Shown here one piece after another: positions 46,129 through 54,668 of a DNA stretch of 64,000 nucleotides. The notes under the pieces were generated by a model. That model was not told where the DNA came from. It was given only the letters and a program-made list of their open reading frames with translations, and did not search any database. Numbering within the stretch: the stretch's first letter is position 1; the number at the start of each line of letters is the position of its first letter. Position numbers and translations under genes: made by a program. Source of the stretch: an uncultured Lachnospiraceae bacterium (GTDB lineage: Bacteria; Bacillota; Clostridia; Lachnospirales; Lachnospiraceae); the NCBI GenBank assembly GCA_910586015.1, contig CAJUGJ010000009.1, positions 62,001 through 126,000 of the forward strand, read 5' to 3'.

Positions 46129-46156
46129 TTGCTTTTTTCATGAAATCAACTATAAT
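46129..46156 (+). promoter_or_regulatory. predicted sigma-A promoter of the SDR gene
   Basis: TTGCTT (46129-46134) lies 16 bases from a perfect TATAAT (46151-46156). The predicted start lies about 30 bases before ATG 46194, and AAGGAGG lies just upstream of it. Confidence 0.6.
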
Positions 46157-46193
46157 ACAACTATCAGTAACAATAAGGAGGTTAAGTATAAAG

Positions 46194-46985
46194 ATGAATT
46201 GTTTTTCTTTAGAGGGAAAGATCGCATTAGTAACTGGTGCTTCTTATGGAATTGGCTTTGCTATTGCAAGTGCCTATGCTGTTGCAGGTGCAACCATTTG
46301 TTTTAATGATATTAATCAGGAATTAGTAGAAAAAGGACTTGTTGCCTATAAAGAAGCAGGTATCAAAGCATATGGTTATGTATGTGACGTAACGAATGAA
46401 GTTCAAGTAAAAGAACTTATCACACAAATTGAACGTGAAATCGGTGTTATTGATATTTTAGTAAACAATGCTGGAATTATCAAAAGAATTCCAATGTGTG
46501 ATATGAGTGCAGAGCAATTTCGTCAGGTAATTGATATTGATCTCAATGGTCCATTTATTATGTCTAAGGCAGTCATTCCTTCTATGATAAAAAAAGGACA
46601 TGGAAAAATTATTAATATCTGTTCTATGATGAGCGAATTAGGACGTGAAACGGTTTCTGCCTATGCTGCTGCAAAAGGTGGACTAAAGATGTTGACCAAA
46701 AATATTGCTTCTGAGTATGGCGAATATAATATTCAATGTAATGGAATTGGTCCGGGATATATTGCAACTCCTCAAACTGCTCCACTTCGTCAAACTCAGC
46801 CTGATGGTTCAAAACATCCATTTGATCAATTTATTATTTCCAAAACTCCAGCAGCACGTTGGGGAACTCCTGAAGACTTACAAGGTCCAGCTATCTTTTT
46901 GGCATCCGATGCCTCTAACTTTGTCAATGGACATATCCTTTATGTAGATGGTGGTATCTTGGCTTATATCGGAAAACAGCCATAA
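46194..46985 (+). CDS. SDR family oxidoreductase, probable gluconate 5-dehydrogenase
   Basis: This is a classical short-chain dehydrogenase of 263 residues: cofactor loop TGASYGIGFAIA (about 14), NNAGIIKR (about 90), catalytic Ser in NICSMMSELG, YAAAKGGLK (Tyr and Lys of the active site), and the C-terminal DGGILAYIGKQP typical of gluconate 5-dehydrogenases (5-keto-D-gluconate reduction). The substrate is inferred from the family. I chose ATG 46194, with AAGGAGG upstream and a promoter before it. The longer frame from 46083 would begin inside the promoter. It stands alone between convergent or divergent minus-strand genes. Confidence 0.85.
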   Translation: MNCFSLEGKIALVTGASYGIGFAIASAYAVAGATICFNDINQELVEKGLVAYKEAGIKAYGYVCDVTNEVQVKELITQIEREIGVIDILVNNAGIIKRIPMCDMSAEQFRQVIDIDLNGPFIMSKAVIPSMIKKGHGKIINICSMMSELGRETVSAYAAAKGGLKMLTKNIASEYGEYNIQCNGIGPGYIATPQTAPLRQTQPDGSKHPFDQFIISKTPAARWGTPEDLQGPAIFLASDASNFVNGHILYVDGGILAYIGKQP

Positions 46986-46992
46986 TAATAAA

Positions 46993-47070
46993 AGGAGCTG
47001 TCATACTAAAAACCGAATATACAAGATATAACAATATCCTGTATCCAATTTCTTTTCTGTGACAGCTCCT
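46993..47070. terminator. nested bidirectional terminator hairpin
   Basis: The outer 11-bp perfect stem AGGAGCTGTCA / TGACAGCTCCT (46993-47003, 47060-47070) encloses a second inverted repeat ATACA-GATAT / ATATC-TGTAT. It lies between the convergent SDR and aldose-epimerase-like genes. Confidence 0.75.
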
Positions 47071-47083
47071 AACTTAAATTAGT

Positions 47084-48022
47084 CTAATTATAGATTTCAA
47101 TTTCATATTCTGCCTTAAATTCACTTTTTGCTTCTAATTGATTTCCCCATTCTCGCTGTGAAAGTTCCCCTGTAAAATCAGCCCGATCACATCTTCCATA
47201 CCACGGTTCAATACAGATAAAAGGAGCTATTCCTTCTTCTTTTTGTTTTGGCGACCAAATTCCAAAAAGAGGGGCATCAAAAGAAACCGAAAGATATTCC
47301 TTTTTATCTGGTGTACAAAGAGATACTTTTTGAGTTTGATTTTGTTCTGCAATCAGAGCATCATTTTCAAAAAGAGAATCTTCTATTGCAAGAAATCCAC
47401 TCTTTGGATCTATTTCGTCATCAGAAAGAAATAATGGCTTTGTCTGTGACAGCAACAATCCACTTTTTGGATCAATCATAGAAAGTTCTAATTTCTTTAT
47501 CCCATCTAATTTTAAAAAGTATTCCTTTCGTTCTTTCCCTCGCTCCTTCATTTCTATAGAACTATCTTTTTTATAGATAGGACAGCAAAATGCAGGATGT
47601 GCTCCAATTGAAAAATACATTTGTTCTGTTCCTAAATTTTTCACTTTCCACATTACTTGAATTTTTTTCTCTACCAGACGATATCCAATCTCTAACTCAA
47701 ATTCAAAAGGATATTTCTCTTTTGTATCTTCGTTTGAGCAAAGCTGATACCAACATTCCAATGCTTCTTGCTTTACAAGAGTAAATTTCATATCTCTTGC
47801 AAATCCATGCTGATTCATCTGGTATGTTGTTTTATGATACTGATATTGTTTTTCTTTTAAACTTCCCACAATCGGAAATAAAATAGGTGATCTTCTTCCC
47901 CAAAACCTTTTATCTCCTTCCCATAAATATTCAGTTCCCAAATTATCCTGAATAGACCACAATTCTGCTCCCATCTCATTAATCTGTACTGTCAGAAAAT
48001 CATTTTGAATTGTCTGTACCAT
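47084..48022 (-). CDS. aldose 1-epimerase family protein
   Basis: The 312-residue protein has the galactose mutarotase-like beta-sandwich fold of the GalM/YeaD superfamily: GAELWSIQDNLGTEYLWEGD near the N-terminus, FPIVGSLKEKQY, MNQHGFARDM, IGAHPAFCCPI with the conserved His, and the C-terminal ICIEPWYGRCDRAD with Glu and Trp. It resembles the subgroup usually annotated as aldose 1-epimerase of uncertain substrate (LacX-like). It is preceded by rarA on the same strand at 18 bases. Confidence 0.85.
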   Translation of the reverse strand: MVQTIQNDFLTVQINEMGAELWSIQDNLGTEYLWEGDKRFWGRRSPILFPIVGSLKEKQYQYHKTTYQMNQHGFARDMKFTLVKQEALECWYQLCSNEDTKEKYPFEFELEIGYRLVEKKIQVMWKVKNLGTEQMYFSIGAHPAFCCPIYKKDSSIEMKERGKERKEYFLKLDGIKKLELSMIDPKSGLLLSQTKPLFLSDDEIDPKSGFLAIEDSLFENDALIAEQNQTQKVSLCTPDKKEYLSVSFDAPLFGIWSPKQKEEGIAPFICIEPWYGRCDRADFTGELSQREWGNQLEAKSEFKAEYEIEIYN

Positions 48023-48040
48023 TTTTCTTTTCCTCCATTT

Positions 48041-49405
48041 TTATAATTCGTTCTCCATAGAATTCTCTTTTCTTTCAGCCATTGTCTTTTTCCACTCTTT
48101 TATCTCTTCCAGTCGCTTTTTTAATCTTTCTTCCTCTCCTAATATCCCTGCCTGATAATAATTTTTTTCTTTTAAAGAATCTGGAAGGCACTGTATTGTA
48201 GAGAGTTTTTTTTTCGTATCATGGGCATAAATATATCCTTTTCCATAATCCAAATTTTTCATTAACATTGTTGGAGCATTTCGTATAATAAGTGGCACAG
48301 GTTCTGCTAACATTTTGGCTGCATCTTGTTTTGCTGTTTCATATGCTTTATAAGACGAATTTGACTTTGGTGCAAGAGATAGATAAATTGCTGTTTGGGT
48401 TAAATGTACATTACATTCAGGCATACCCAAAAAATGACATGCCTGATAAGCAGCAATTGCTATGACTAGAGCTTGATTGTCTGCTAATCCAATATCTTCA
48501 CTTGCAAAACGGACAAGTCTTCTTGCTACATATAAAGGATCTTCCCCTGCCTCTAACATTCTCGCTAGCCAATAAACCGCTGCATCTGGATCGCTGTTTC
48601 GTATGGATTTATGTAGGGCAGAAATCAAATTAAAGTGTTCTTCCCCATTTTTGTCATATAATAAAGATTTCTTACTCAAACACTGATCTAATAATTCATC
48701 TGAAACTATGATTCCTTCTATACTTGGACTGCCATTTAATACTGCTATTTCTAATGTATTTAGAGCAGTTCTTGCATCTCCATTTGCAAAAAGTGCTATT
48801 TTTTCCATCTGTTTTTCAGTAATTTTGATTTTAGGCTCTAAAAAAGCCCTTGGATTTTTTAATACCTGTTCTAATAATTTTAGTAATTCTTCCTTTGAGA
48901 GTGCTTTTAGAACAAAAACTCGACATCTTGATAATAATGCCGAATTTACTTCAAAAGATGGATTTTCTGTTGTTGCTCCAATTAAGATAATACTTCCCTT
49001 TTCTACAAAGGGAAGAAACGCATCTTGTTGTGCCTTATTAAATCGGTGAATCTCATCTACAAATACAATTGTTCGAATTCCTCGAAAAGTTGCCTCTTCT
49101 GCCTTAGCCATTACCTCTTTAATTTCCTTAATTCCACTTGTTACAGCACTAAAATTAATAAACTCTGAACTCGTATGATTCGCAATGATTTTTGCTAATG
49201 TGGTCTTTCCAACGCCGGGTGGTCCCCAAAAAATCATAGAAGAAATCTGATCTTTTTCAATCAATCTCCTCAATAATTTTCCCTGTCCTAGTAAATGCTC
49301 TTGTCCAACAAAATCATCTAATGTATTAGGACGAACTCTACTTGCCAATGGAGAGGAAGTGGAAACGGTTTGAGTTTGACTATCAAAAAGTGTCATTTGC
49401 TTCAT
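48041..49405 (-). CDS. rarA: replication-associated recombination protein A
   Basis: This AAA+ ATPase (MgsA/RarA/WRNIP1 family) works at blocked replication forks. It has 454 residues with Walker A GPPGVGKTTLAKII (about 61), Walker B FVDEIHRFNKAQQD, sensor 1 GATTENPSFE, arginine finger LLSRCRVF and the C-terminal tetramerisation domain with NAPTMLMKNLDYGKGY. The family-typical N-terminal PLASRVRPNTLDDFVGQEHL is present. It is upstream of the aldose-epimerase-like gene. Confidence 0.95.
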   Translation of the reverse strand: MKQMTLFDSQTQTVSTSSPLASRVRPNTLDDFVGQEHLLGQGKLLRRLIEKDQISSMIFWGPPGVGKTTLAKIIANHTSSEFINFSAVTSGIKEIKEVMAKAEEATFRGIRTIVFVDEIHRFNKAQQDAFLPFVEKGSIILIGATTENPSFEVNSALLSRCRVFVLKALSKEELLKLLEQVLKNPRAFLEPKIKITEKQMEKIALFANGDARTALNTLEIAVLNGSPSIEGIIVSDELLDQCLSKKSLLYDKNGEEHFNLISALHKSIRNSDPDAAVYWLARMLEAGEDPLYVARRLVRFASEDIGLADNQALVIAIAAYQACHFLGMPECNVHLTQTAIYLSLAPKSNSSYKAYETAKQDAAKMLAEPVPLIIRNAPTMLMKNLDYGKGYIYAHDTKKKLSTIQCLPDSLKEKNYYQAGILGEEERLKKRLEEIKEWKKTMAERKENSMENEL

Positions 49406-49556
49406 AAATCATTACCACATCCTTTCTATAATTTGATAATATTTTTCTATTTTTTATTGATACAATTATAATTAAAAAAAAGGAAAATGTCAAACATATA
49501 GAAATAAAACTTTCTCTTGACTTTGACATCATGTCTTCCATTACTTTAGTATTTTA

Positions 49557-49589
49557 AAAGGACAAAAGTATTTTTTGCTTTTGTCCTTT
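49557..49589 (-). terminator. rho-independent terminator between the phosphoesterase gene and rarA
   Basis: The perfect 12-bp stem AAAGGACAAAAG / CTTTTGTCCTTT has a nine-base T-rich loop. It starts six bases after the phosphoesterase stop. Confidence 0.85.
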
Positions 49590-49594
49590 ATCTA

Positions 49595-50095
49595 TCATTC
49601 ATGTGTTATTTTATGAAAGATCTCTTCAAATGATATAGGCATATAATTTATTCTCTCTACGGATACACAATAATGCTGTTTACTATATGTTTTATAGATA
49701 GGAGAATTATGTACATGTCCAAAAATATTAGCATAAGGCATATTTTCATTGACATAAAGTGGCTCATGAGATAAAATCCAAAAATTTTCGAAAAGAATCG
49801 GTTTATCATAAACTTCTTGAAATCCTGCTGTTCGATAGTAGTGATTTGATTCTATATCATGATTTCCTTTTACTAAATACTTCTTTCCACAAAGAGAAGC
49901 TAATATCTCTGATTCATGTCCCAATTTACAAAAGTCACCTAAGACATAGACACTATCTTCTGGATAAATAAATGAATTCCAGAGACTTATCATCTCTGAA
50001 TTCATTTCTGAAATTGTTTTAAAAGGGCGATTTTCATATCGCCAAATTGTATCATCAAAGAAATGCGTATCTGCAATAAAATAAACCTTTTCCAC
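49595..50095 (-). CDS. small calcineurin-like metallophosphoesterase
   Basis: The 166-residue protein is of the type found in phages and Firmicutes (YfcE/MJ0936-like relatives). It has the metal motifs IADTHFFDD (about 5), LGDFCKLG, VKGNHDIESN, LSHEPLY and the C-terminal GHVHNSPI. The motifs are complete. The substrate is unknown. The start codon is GTG. It stands alone; between it and the CRISPR leader there is only non-coding DNA and a decayed fragment. Confidence 0.8.
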   Translation of the reverse strand: MEKVYFIADTHFFDDTIWRYENRPFKTISEMNSEMISLWNSFIYPEDSVYVLGDFCKLGHESEILASLCGKKYLVKGNHDIESNHYYRTAGFQEVYDKPILFENFWILSHEPLYVNENMPYANIFGHVHNSPIYKTYSKQHYCVSVERINYMPISFEEIFHKITHE

Positions 50096-50199
50096 TTAAT
50101 TAGCCTTTCTTTATATTATCATATATTATTATTTTTTAGGAATGTTAGTCATGTATATCAATTTCAATTATGTTTGGAAAGCGAATCATCTTAAAATTT

Positions 50200-50313
50200 T
50201 CACCTTATATACTCTATACAAAATGTGACTATTGATTCGTGTTCATTTTCTGTAGAACTTATCTTGATTTCCTTAAATATAATCTTACTTTTTTCAATCG
50301 CTTTTAATATAAC
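50200..50313 (-). pseudogene. possible decayed C-terminal gene fragment
   Basis: On the minus strand an AGGAGG-like site leads into a 37-codon frame with no start codon (a stop lies two codons before it). It reads like real coding sequence: ILKAIEKSKIIFKEIKIS followed by an acidic stretch and IVTFCIEYIR. A second short frame just downstream (MIRFPNIIEIDIHD) may continue it in a shifted phase. The alternating hydrophobic pattern resembles a small ferredoxin-like (ACT-type) C-terminal domain, possibly MgtC-like, but I cannot confirm a family. Confidence 0.25.
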
Positions 50314-50319
50314 CGTTTA

Positions 50320-50829
50320 AACTTTCCTCCTATTTATTGGTGGCTGATTGAACGATATCTTTTTGAATAGTTAATATATTTAGTAGTAGTTTTTTATTGT
50401 TCTTTATTGATTGACCTTTTTTATCTCTTTCCATAGAAAAATAAATTTTATGCTTTTTTATTATAGTTTACTTTTATACTAATGTAAAGATATCATACTA
50501 TATTTATCAAAAAGGGTATATAGATAGAAAAATAAACAAACTGAAAAAGATGATTTGTGCACTTATTTAGCTTGCTTTAGAAATTGGGACTTTCGTGTCT
50601 GTTATTAAAATGATTATCAAGAAAGAAAAATCTATATAAACTTATGGGAAAAATTTAAGTGCGAATAGGAAGTGATCATAAAAATCCTAAGAGATTCGCG
50701 TAAAAAAATAGTTTTTATTAATACTAAAAATAATATATAAAATAAAGAAATTAATAGTTGCATTTATTATATAAAACAAATATAATAAAAATGATACAAA
50801 ACTAAAAATACTTTTTGTATAGTTTTGCA
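50320..50829 (+). promoter_or_regulatory. AT-rich region with the CRISPR leader
   Basis: This non-coding stretch becomes extremely AT-rich from about 50690 to the first repeat (poly-A and TAATATATAAAAT-like runs). That is typical of a CRISPR leader on the 5' side of the array. It must hold the array promoter on the plus strand, but I could not choose one among many AT-rich boxes. No other gene or RNA was recognised. Confidence 0.6.
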
Positions 50830-51325
50830 GTCACACTCCGTATGGGGTGTGTGGATTGAAATCGGTAGTAGAGTCAATACCAGTAGCATCAGAAGGTCAC
50901 ACTCCGTATGGGGTGTGTGGATTGAAATTGATATGGAATGGTCTATTTTTGTTTGATTGGGTCACACTCCGTATGGGGTGTGTGGATTGAAATCATATGG
51001 CAGTATGAAAGACCAAAATTTATTGCGTCACACTCCGTATGGGGTGTGTGGATTGAAATCCTCGTAGTAAAGAAGAAATTGACGGTTGTAATTGTCACAC
51101 TCCGTATGGGGTGTGTGGATTGAAATGACCTAAACCCATGCCATTTTGCTACGTATATAGTCACACTCCGTATGGGGTGTGTGGATTGAAATGCTCTGAC
51201 CATTCTTGATTTAAATAAATCGCTTGGTCACACTCCGTATGGGGTGTGTGGATTGAAATTTTTATGAGTGGTGCAATCTCTGTTTTATTTACGTCACACT
51301 CCGTATGGAGTGTGTGGGTTGAAAT
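50830..51325 (+). CRISPR. type I-C CRISPR array, 8 repeats and 7 spacers
   Basis: Eight 33-base repeats start at 50830, 50896, 50961, 51027, 51094, 51160, 51227 and 51293. Each begins GTCACACTCC and ends GTGTGGATTGAAAT. The seven spacers are 32-34 bases. The first seven repeats are identical. The eighth differs at two positions (GGGG to GGAG; GGATTG to GGGTTG), so it is the trailing end, and the leader lies to the left. The repeat has the CACTCC...GGGGTG hairpin and ATTGAAAT 3' handle of subtype I-C. The array is therefore read left to right, opposite to the cas operon. Short frames inside the array are repeat artefacts. Confidence 0.97.
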
Positions 51326-51435
51326 GTTATGTGGATCAAACAAGGAAAAGGAAATAGAAAAAGTTATGAGAACTCTCATAACTTTTCTATGTAAAATCTT
51401 ATTTTTTCTTTTTCTATAAAATTTACTTATAAATT

Positions 51436-51587
51436 ATTTCAATCCACTCGCGGCAGTTAAGAGCAAGACAATTCTGTGGATTGCTTCATGGCAGTAGGTG
51501 ATACTCGCCCGCTACTGCCGTTAAAATTGTTTCTAGCAATTCCTCCCCTACCTAAGAGGAAGGGGAATCCTTGCTGTTAATTGTTAA
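51436..51587 (-). repeat. dispersed structured repeat, copy B (3' of cas2)
   Basis: Second copy of the element described at 23994. It includes the cas2 stop codon and ends on the minus strand GTGGATTGAAAT, identical to the last 12 bases of the CRISPR repeat. The 8-bp stem GGCAGTAG / CTACTGCC is kept. In the first stem, AGCAA / TTGCT and CCCCT / AGGGG still pair although the bases between differ from copy A. It lies between the tail of the CRISPR array and cas2. Confidence 0.85.
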
Positions 51588-51874
51588 AATATTAATGGTT
51601 CTTCTACAGAAATTCCTTTCTTTATCCCAATTTGTTCTACCTTAGTTTTATGATGTTCCCCTAAATAATAAAACCGTAGACTATCTGTAGTTTCACTGAT
51701 AATTTCTTTTAATATTGCTTTTAATTTTATACATTGAGCAGAGTCTAAAATACATTCAAATACTGAATTTTGTACTCTAGTTCCATAATTAATACATTGT
51801 TTGGCTACTTTTCGTAATCTTGTTTTTCCTTCCTTTGTTCCTGTATTTACGTCATATGTAATTAGAACTAACAT
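51584..51874 (-). CDS. cas2: CRISPR-associated endoribonuclease/adaptation protein Cas2
   Basis: Cas2 bridges two Cas1 dimers in spacer integration. The 96-residue ferredoxin-fold protein starts MLVLITYDVNTGTKEGKTRL with the conserved Asp at position 8, followed by CINYGTRVQNSVFEC. It has the subtype I-C form of Cas2. It lies eight bases after cas1 and its stop codon is inside repeat copy B. Confidence 0.96.
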   Translation of the reverse strand: MLVLITYDVNTGTKEGKTRLRKVAKQCINYGTRVQNSVFECILDSAQCIKLKAILKEIISETTDSLRFYYLGEHHKTKVEQIGIKKGISVEEPLIF

Positions 51875-51882
51875 TTTCTCTC

Positions 51883-52914
51883 CTACTTCAAAAAAAATGG
51901 TGGATATTCATCAAGATCCCCTCTTAAAACTCTAGAAAATAACATTGCTTGTGCAAATGGAATCATTCCCCACTCTATCTTTTCCTCTAAATATGGATGT
52001 GTAATTACCTCTTTTTTCTTATTTTGCCATTCCTGTAATAAAAGTTTTCTCGCTTTATCATTGATAAGTACTGCTCCACTTTCCTGTTTTGAAAAATCCT
52101 TGCTAGTAACAATCTTTTTATTAATTAAAGTTAAAACAAAACGATCTGCTAGAATAGGACGTAGTTCTTCTATTAAATCTAGGGCAAGAGATACTCTTCC
52201 TGGTCTATCTGTGTGCATAAATCCAACATATGGATCTAGTCCTACCGTTTCTAGAGCAGATGCAACCATATTAGTTAATAAAGTATAAACAAAAGATAAC
52301 ATTGCATTTACATTATCAAGTGGAGGACGTCTATTTCTACTCTGAAAGGAAAAACTTTTTTTCTGTTGAATAATTAATTGATCAAATACTCCAAAATAAA
52401 TACTTGCTGCTTCCCCTTCATATCCTCTTAGTTGAAACATATCGTTACTATTTTTAATAAGTTTTAAACTTTGTTTTAAATAATCAGAAGCCTGTTTTAC
52501 TTTTTGAATATCCAGTTGTAAACTATGATCTCTAAGTGTTCTTTCTAATATTTGTCTGGAATTAAATATTTTTGCCAAAATACAATTTTTTGCAAATCCT
52601 AACGCCATCTTTTCTTCTTTTAATGCTTGATATTGTATCTCTCTTAGTAAAACATTTCCTTTTACTTTTCCTATTACTCGAGCTAAAAATTTTCCCTGAG
52701 GTGTTAAGAAGCAAAGAGAAATATTACGTTCAACACAAGCTCCCATCAAAGCTGGACTTACCCCACGATAACCAAAAGATACAACCGATTCAATGTTATG
52801 GAGTGGAATTCGTTTTTTTTCTTGATCTTGAACTAAAATTATAATATTTTCTCCATCTAATGATAAATAACTGTCTGGTGAAGTTACATAAAGTGTATTT
52901 AACAGTTTTTTCAT
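51883..52914 (-). CDS. cas1: CRISPR-associated integrase Cas1 (type I-C)
   Basis: Cas1 integrates new spacers at the leader end of the array. The 343-residue protein shows the Cas1 metal-binding residues: Glu in LRGYEGEAASIYF (about 168), His in VGFMHTDRPGRVSLALDLIEE (about 236) and the following acid residues in ALDLIEELRP. The N-terminal domain starts MKKLLNTLYVTSPDSYLSLD, the usual I-C form. It is downstream of cas4, with repeat copy C between them, and cas2 follows. Confidence 0.97.
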   Translation of the reverse strand: MKKLLNTLYVTSPDSYLSLDGENIIILVQDQEKKRIPLHNIESVVSFGYRGVSPALMGACVERNISLCFLTPQGKFLARVIGKVKGNVLLREIQYQALKEEKMALGFAKNCILAKIFNSRQILERTLRDHSLQLDIQKVKQASDYLKQSLKLIKNSNDMFQLRGYEGEAASIYFGVFDQLIIQQKKSFSFQSRNRRPPLDNVNAMLSFVYTLLTNMVASALETVGLDPYVGFMHTDRPGRVSLALDLIEELRPILADRFVLTLINKKIVTSKDFSKQESGAVLINDKARKLLLQEWQNKKKEVITHPYLEEKIEWGMIPFAQAMLFSRVLRGDLDEYPPFFLK

Positions 52915-52940
52915 ACATTATTCCTTTCCAATAACTGATT

Positions 52941-53087
52941 GTTTCAATCCACTCGCGGCAGTTAAGAGCAAGACAATTCTGTGGATTGTTTCATGGCAGA
53001 GGTGATACTCGCCCGCTACTGTTGTTATAATTGTTCCTAGCAATTCCTCCCCTACCTAAGAGGAAGGGGAAGAAGTTAATTGTTGAA
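52941..53087 (-). repeat. dispersed structured repeat, copy C (inside the cas4-cas1 junction)
   Basis: Third copy. On the minus strand its 5' part encodes the last residues of cas4 and it ends GTGGATTGAAAC 27 bases before the cas1 start codon. The outer first stem has the different pairing TTCTTCCCCT / AGGGGAGGAA, so the hairpin is kept by paired changes relative to copy A. The second stem is damaged (one base lost, GG to AA). It could act as a partial terminator within the cas operon. Confidence 0.85.
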
Positions 53088-53721
53088 TATATTCTTTTAC
53101 AGATGGCGTTTTTCCAAGTTTAGGAAGACAAATTTCTTTTAATGAGCAAGCATTACAACTTTTTGACCACTTTACTTTAGGAGTATAATGACGATAATAT
53201 AAATCGTGCATTTCTTTAAAACACTTTTGTACTTGTTCTCTTAGATCTTTTGTAAAAGTTACTACTTCTCTATGCCTAATTTCTCCATAATAGCAAGCTC
53301 CCTCTTCAATTTTGGCAGATAACATTTCTTCTAAACACATCGCTTGTGCTGTTAATTGTAAATGATCTATTTCTGTGTCTTTTGGCTTTCCTTTTTTATA
53401 TTCTATTGGATAGACACGATAATGTCCTCGATGACCAAACAGGGAAATGCCTTCTTGATCTTCCTCAAATTCTACAATATCACATTCTCCACTAACTCCC
53501 ATAGTTTTAGAATATACAGGCATTGCCCTTGTAATAAAAACTCCTTTTCGCTTTTCAAACAAATCTGGTCGATGTGCACGTTTATGTAATAATTCTCCCT
53601 CGATAGTTCGTTCATTTTCCTGCCACTGTTGTTCTAAATGAATGAGTGCCCACTGTCTTCTACAAAAAGCAAAATGCTGAATTCCCGATAACATTAGATA
53701 ATCTTCTTCTTTATATTCCAT
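53056..53721 (-). CDS. cas4: CRISPR-associated exonuclease Cas4
   Basis: This RecB-like nuclease with an iron-sulfur cluster trims prespacers and helps choose PAM-adjacent spacers in I-C systems. It has 221 residues: the first cluster Cys in IQHFAFCRRQWALIHLE, the nuclease Asp and the IEYKKGKPK motif, QAMCLEEM, and the last three cysteines in SCNACSLKEIC. The final residues LTSSPSS are encoded within repeat copy C, so the original C-terminus may have been replaced. It is 32 bases after cas7c. Confidence 0.95.
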   Translation of the reverse strand: MEYKEEDYLMLSGIQHFAFCRRQWALIHLEQQWQENERTIEGELLHKRAHRPDLFEKRKGVFITRAMPVYSKTMGVSGECDIVEFEEDQEGISLFGHRGHYRVYPIEYKKGKPKDTEIDHLQLTAQAMCLEEMLSAKIEEGACYYGEIRHREVVTFTKDLREQVQKCFKEMHDLYYRHYTPKVKWSKSCNACSLKEICLPKLGKTPSVKEYIQQLTSSPSS

Positions 53722-53753
53722 TGTTTTCTCTTTTTATTAGGAAAGTATTTTTA

Positions 53754-54638
53754 TTATGCTCTTCTCGATACTTCTATCGTTTCTGGAATTTGATCTTTAT
53801 GAAGTGTTACAGTATAATCTTGATATTGTCTTGGATAAATTACATCTTCTTTTTTCTTTACTTCAACTGCATCAAACAACTTATAAGCCTGACAGTCTCC
53901 AAGTTCTTTGCTATGTTTAAAAATAATCAATTCTCTTACTGCCATTTTTCCTCGTGCTGCAGAATGATCATGTTCAAACATATTTAAAATTGCTTCCCAT
54001 AACAGTTCCAGATCGTCTTCTGAAAATCCTGTTGTTTTTCTGGCCAGATTAGCAGAAACATATCCCTCTACACGATAGAGTGCATATGGTACAATCATTT
54101 TTCTTCCCATTTCAGTACTTTTTTTAGCCAAATCTTCTTCTGTAGTAATCGCAATTCTTGTAATGGTAACTTCCTGACTGTCAATTGGATCAATGCTTCT
54201 AGCAAATCCAAGCTGAACTGGACCGCGAATTTGTCCACAATTTAACTTTGCCTTTACAAATGTTGTCATAACTGCACCAAATGTCCGAATATCATAAAAA
54301 TTTTTACACATAAAATCTCTAATTTTAAGATCGGCTTCTGGATCATTCTTTTTCAAATCTTTTGCATCATGAATTTTTAAATATTCATATGCTTTTTTAT
54401 CGCTGGAATTTAACGGAATATCCTCTTTAATATAAATACCATAGCCTTCCGTATCTTCTTTCACAGTTTCTATATAATTTCTAATTTTTCTCTTTAAACA
54501 TACATCTGTTACTAATCCATATCCACTTTCTGGATCAATACGTGGTAAATTTCCTGCATCTGGATCTCCATTTGGATTTCCATTTTCCACATCAAATAAA
54601 ACTACAAACTCATACCGATTTGAAATTATATTGCTCAT
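53754..54638 (-). CDS. cas7: Cascade backbone protein Cas7c (Csd2)
   Basis: This is the repeated subunit that coats the crRNA in the type I-C effector complex. The 294 residues start with the Csd2 signature YEFVVLFDVENGNPNGDPDA, followed by LCGQIRGPVQ-like motif (NCGQIRGPVQLGFARSID) and the C-terminal MFEHDHSAARGKMAVRELIIF. Length and motifs fit Cas7c. It lies 30 bases after cas8c. Confidence 0.96.
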   Translation of the reverse strand: MSNIISNRYEFVVLFDVENGNPNGDPDAGNLPRIDPESGYGLVTDVCLKRKIRNYIETVKEDTEGYGIYIKEDIPLNSSDKKAYEYLKIHDAKDLKKNDPEADLKIRDFMCKNFYDIRTFGAVMTTFVKAKLNCGQIRGPVQLGFARSIDPIDSQEVTITRIAITTEEDLAKKSTEMGRKMIVPYALYRVEGYVSANLARKTTGFSEDDLELLWEAILNMFEHDHSAARGKMAVRELIIFKHSKELGDCQAYKLFDAVEVKKKEDVIYPRQYQDYTVTLHKDQIPETIEVSRRA

Positions 54639-54668
54639 TCTTTTTTTCCTCCTAATTACTTTAAATTT

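Noticed and set aside
50938..51379. Short frames with repeated HSVWGVWIE or IHTPHTECD peptides
   Set aside because: Produced by translating the CRISPR repeats; not genes.
51436..51587. Repeat copy B as a tracrRNA for the CRISPR array
   Set aside because: Type I-C systems need no tracrRNA, and the matching bases have the same sense as the repeat end rather than being a long complementary anti-repeat.
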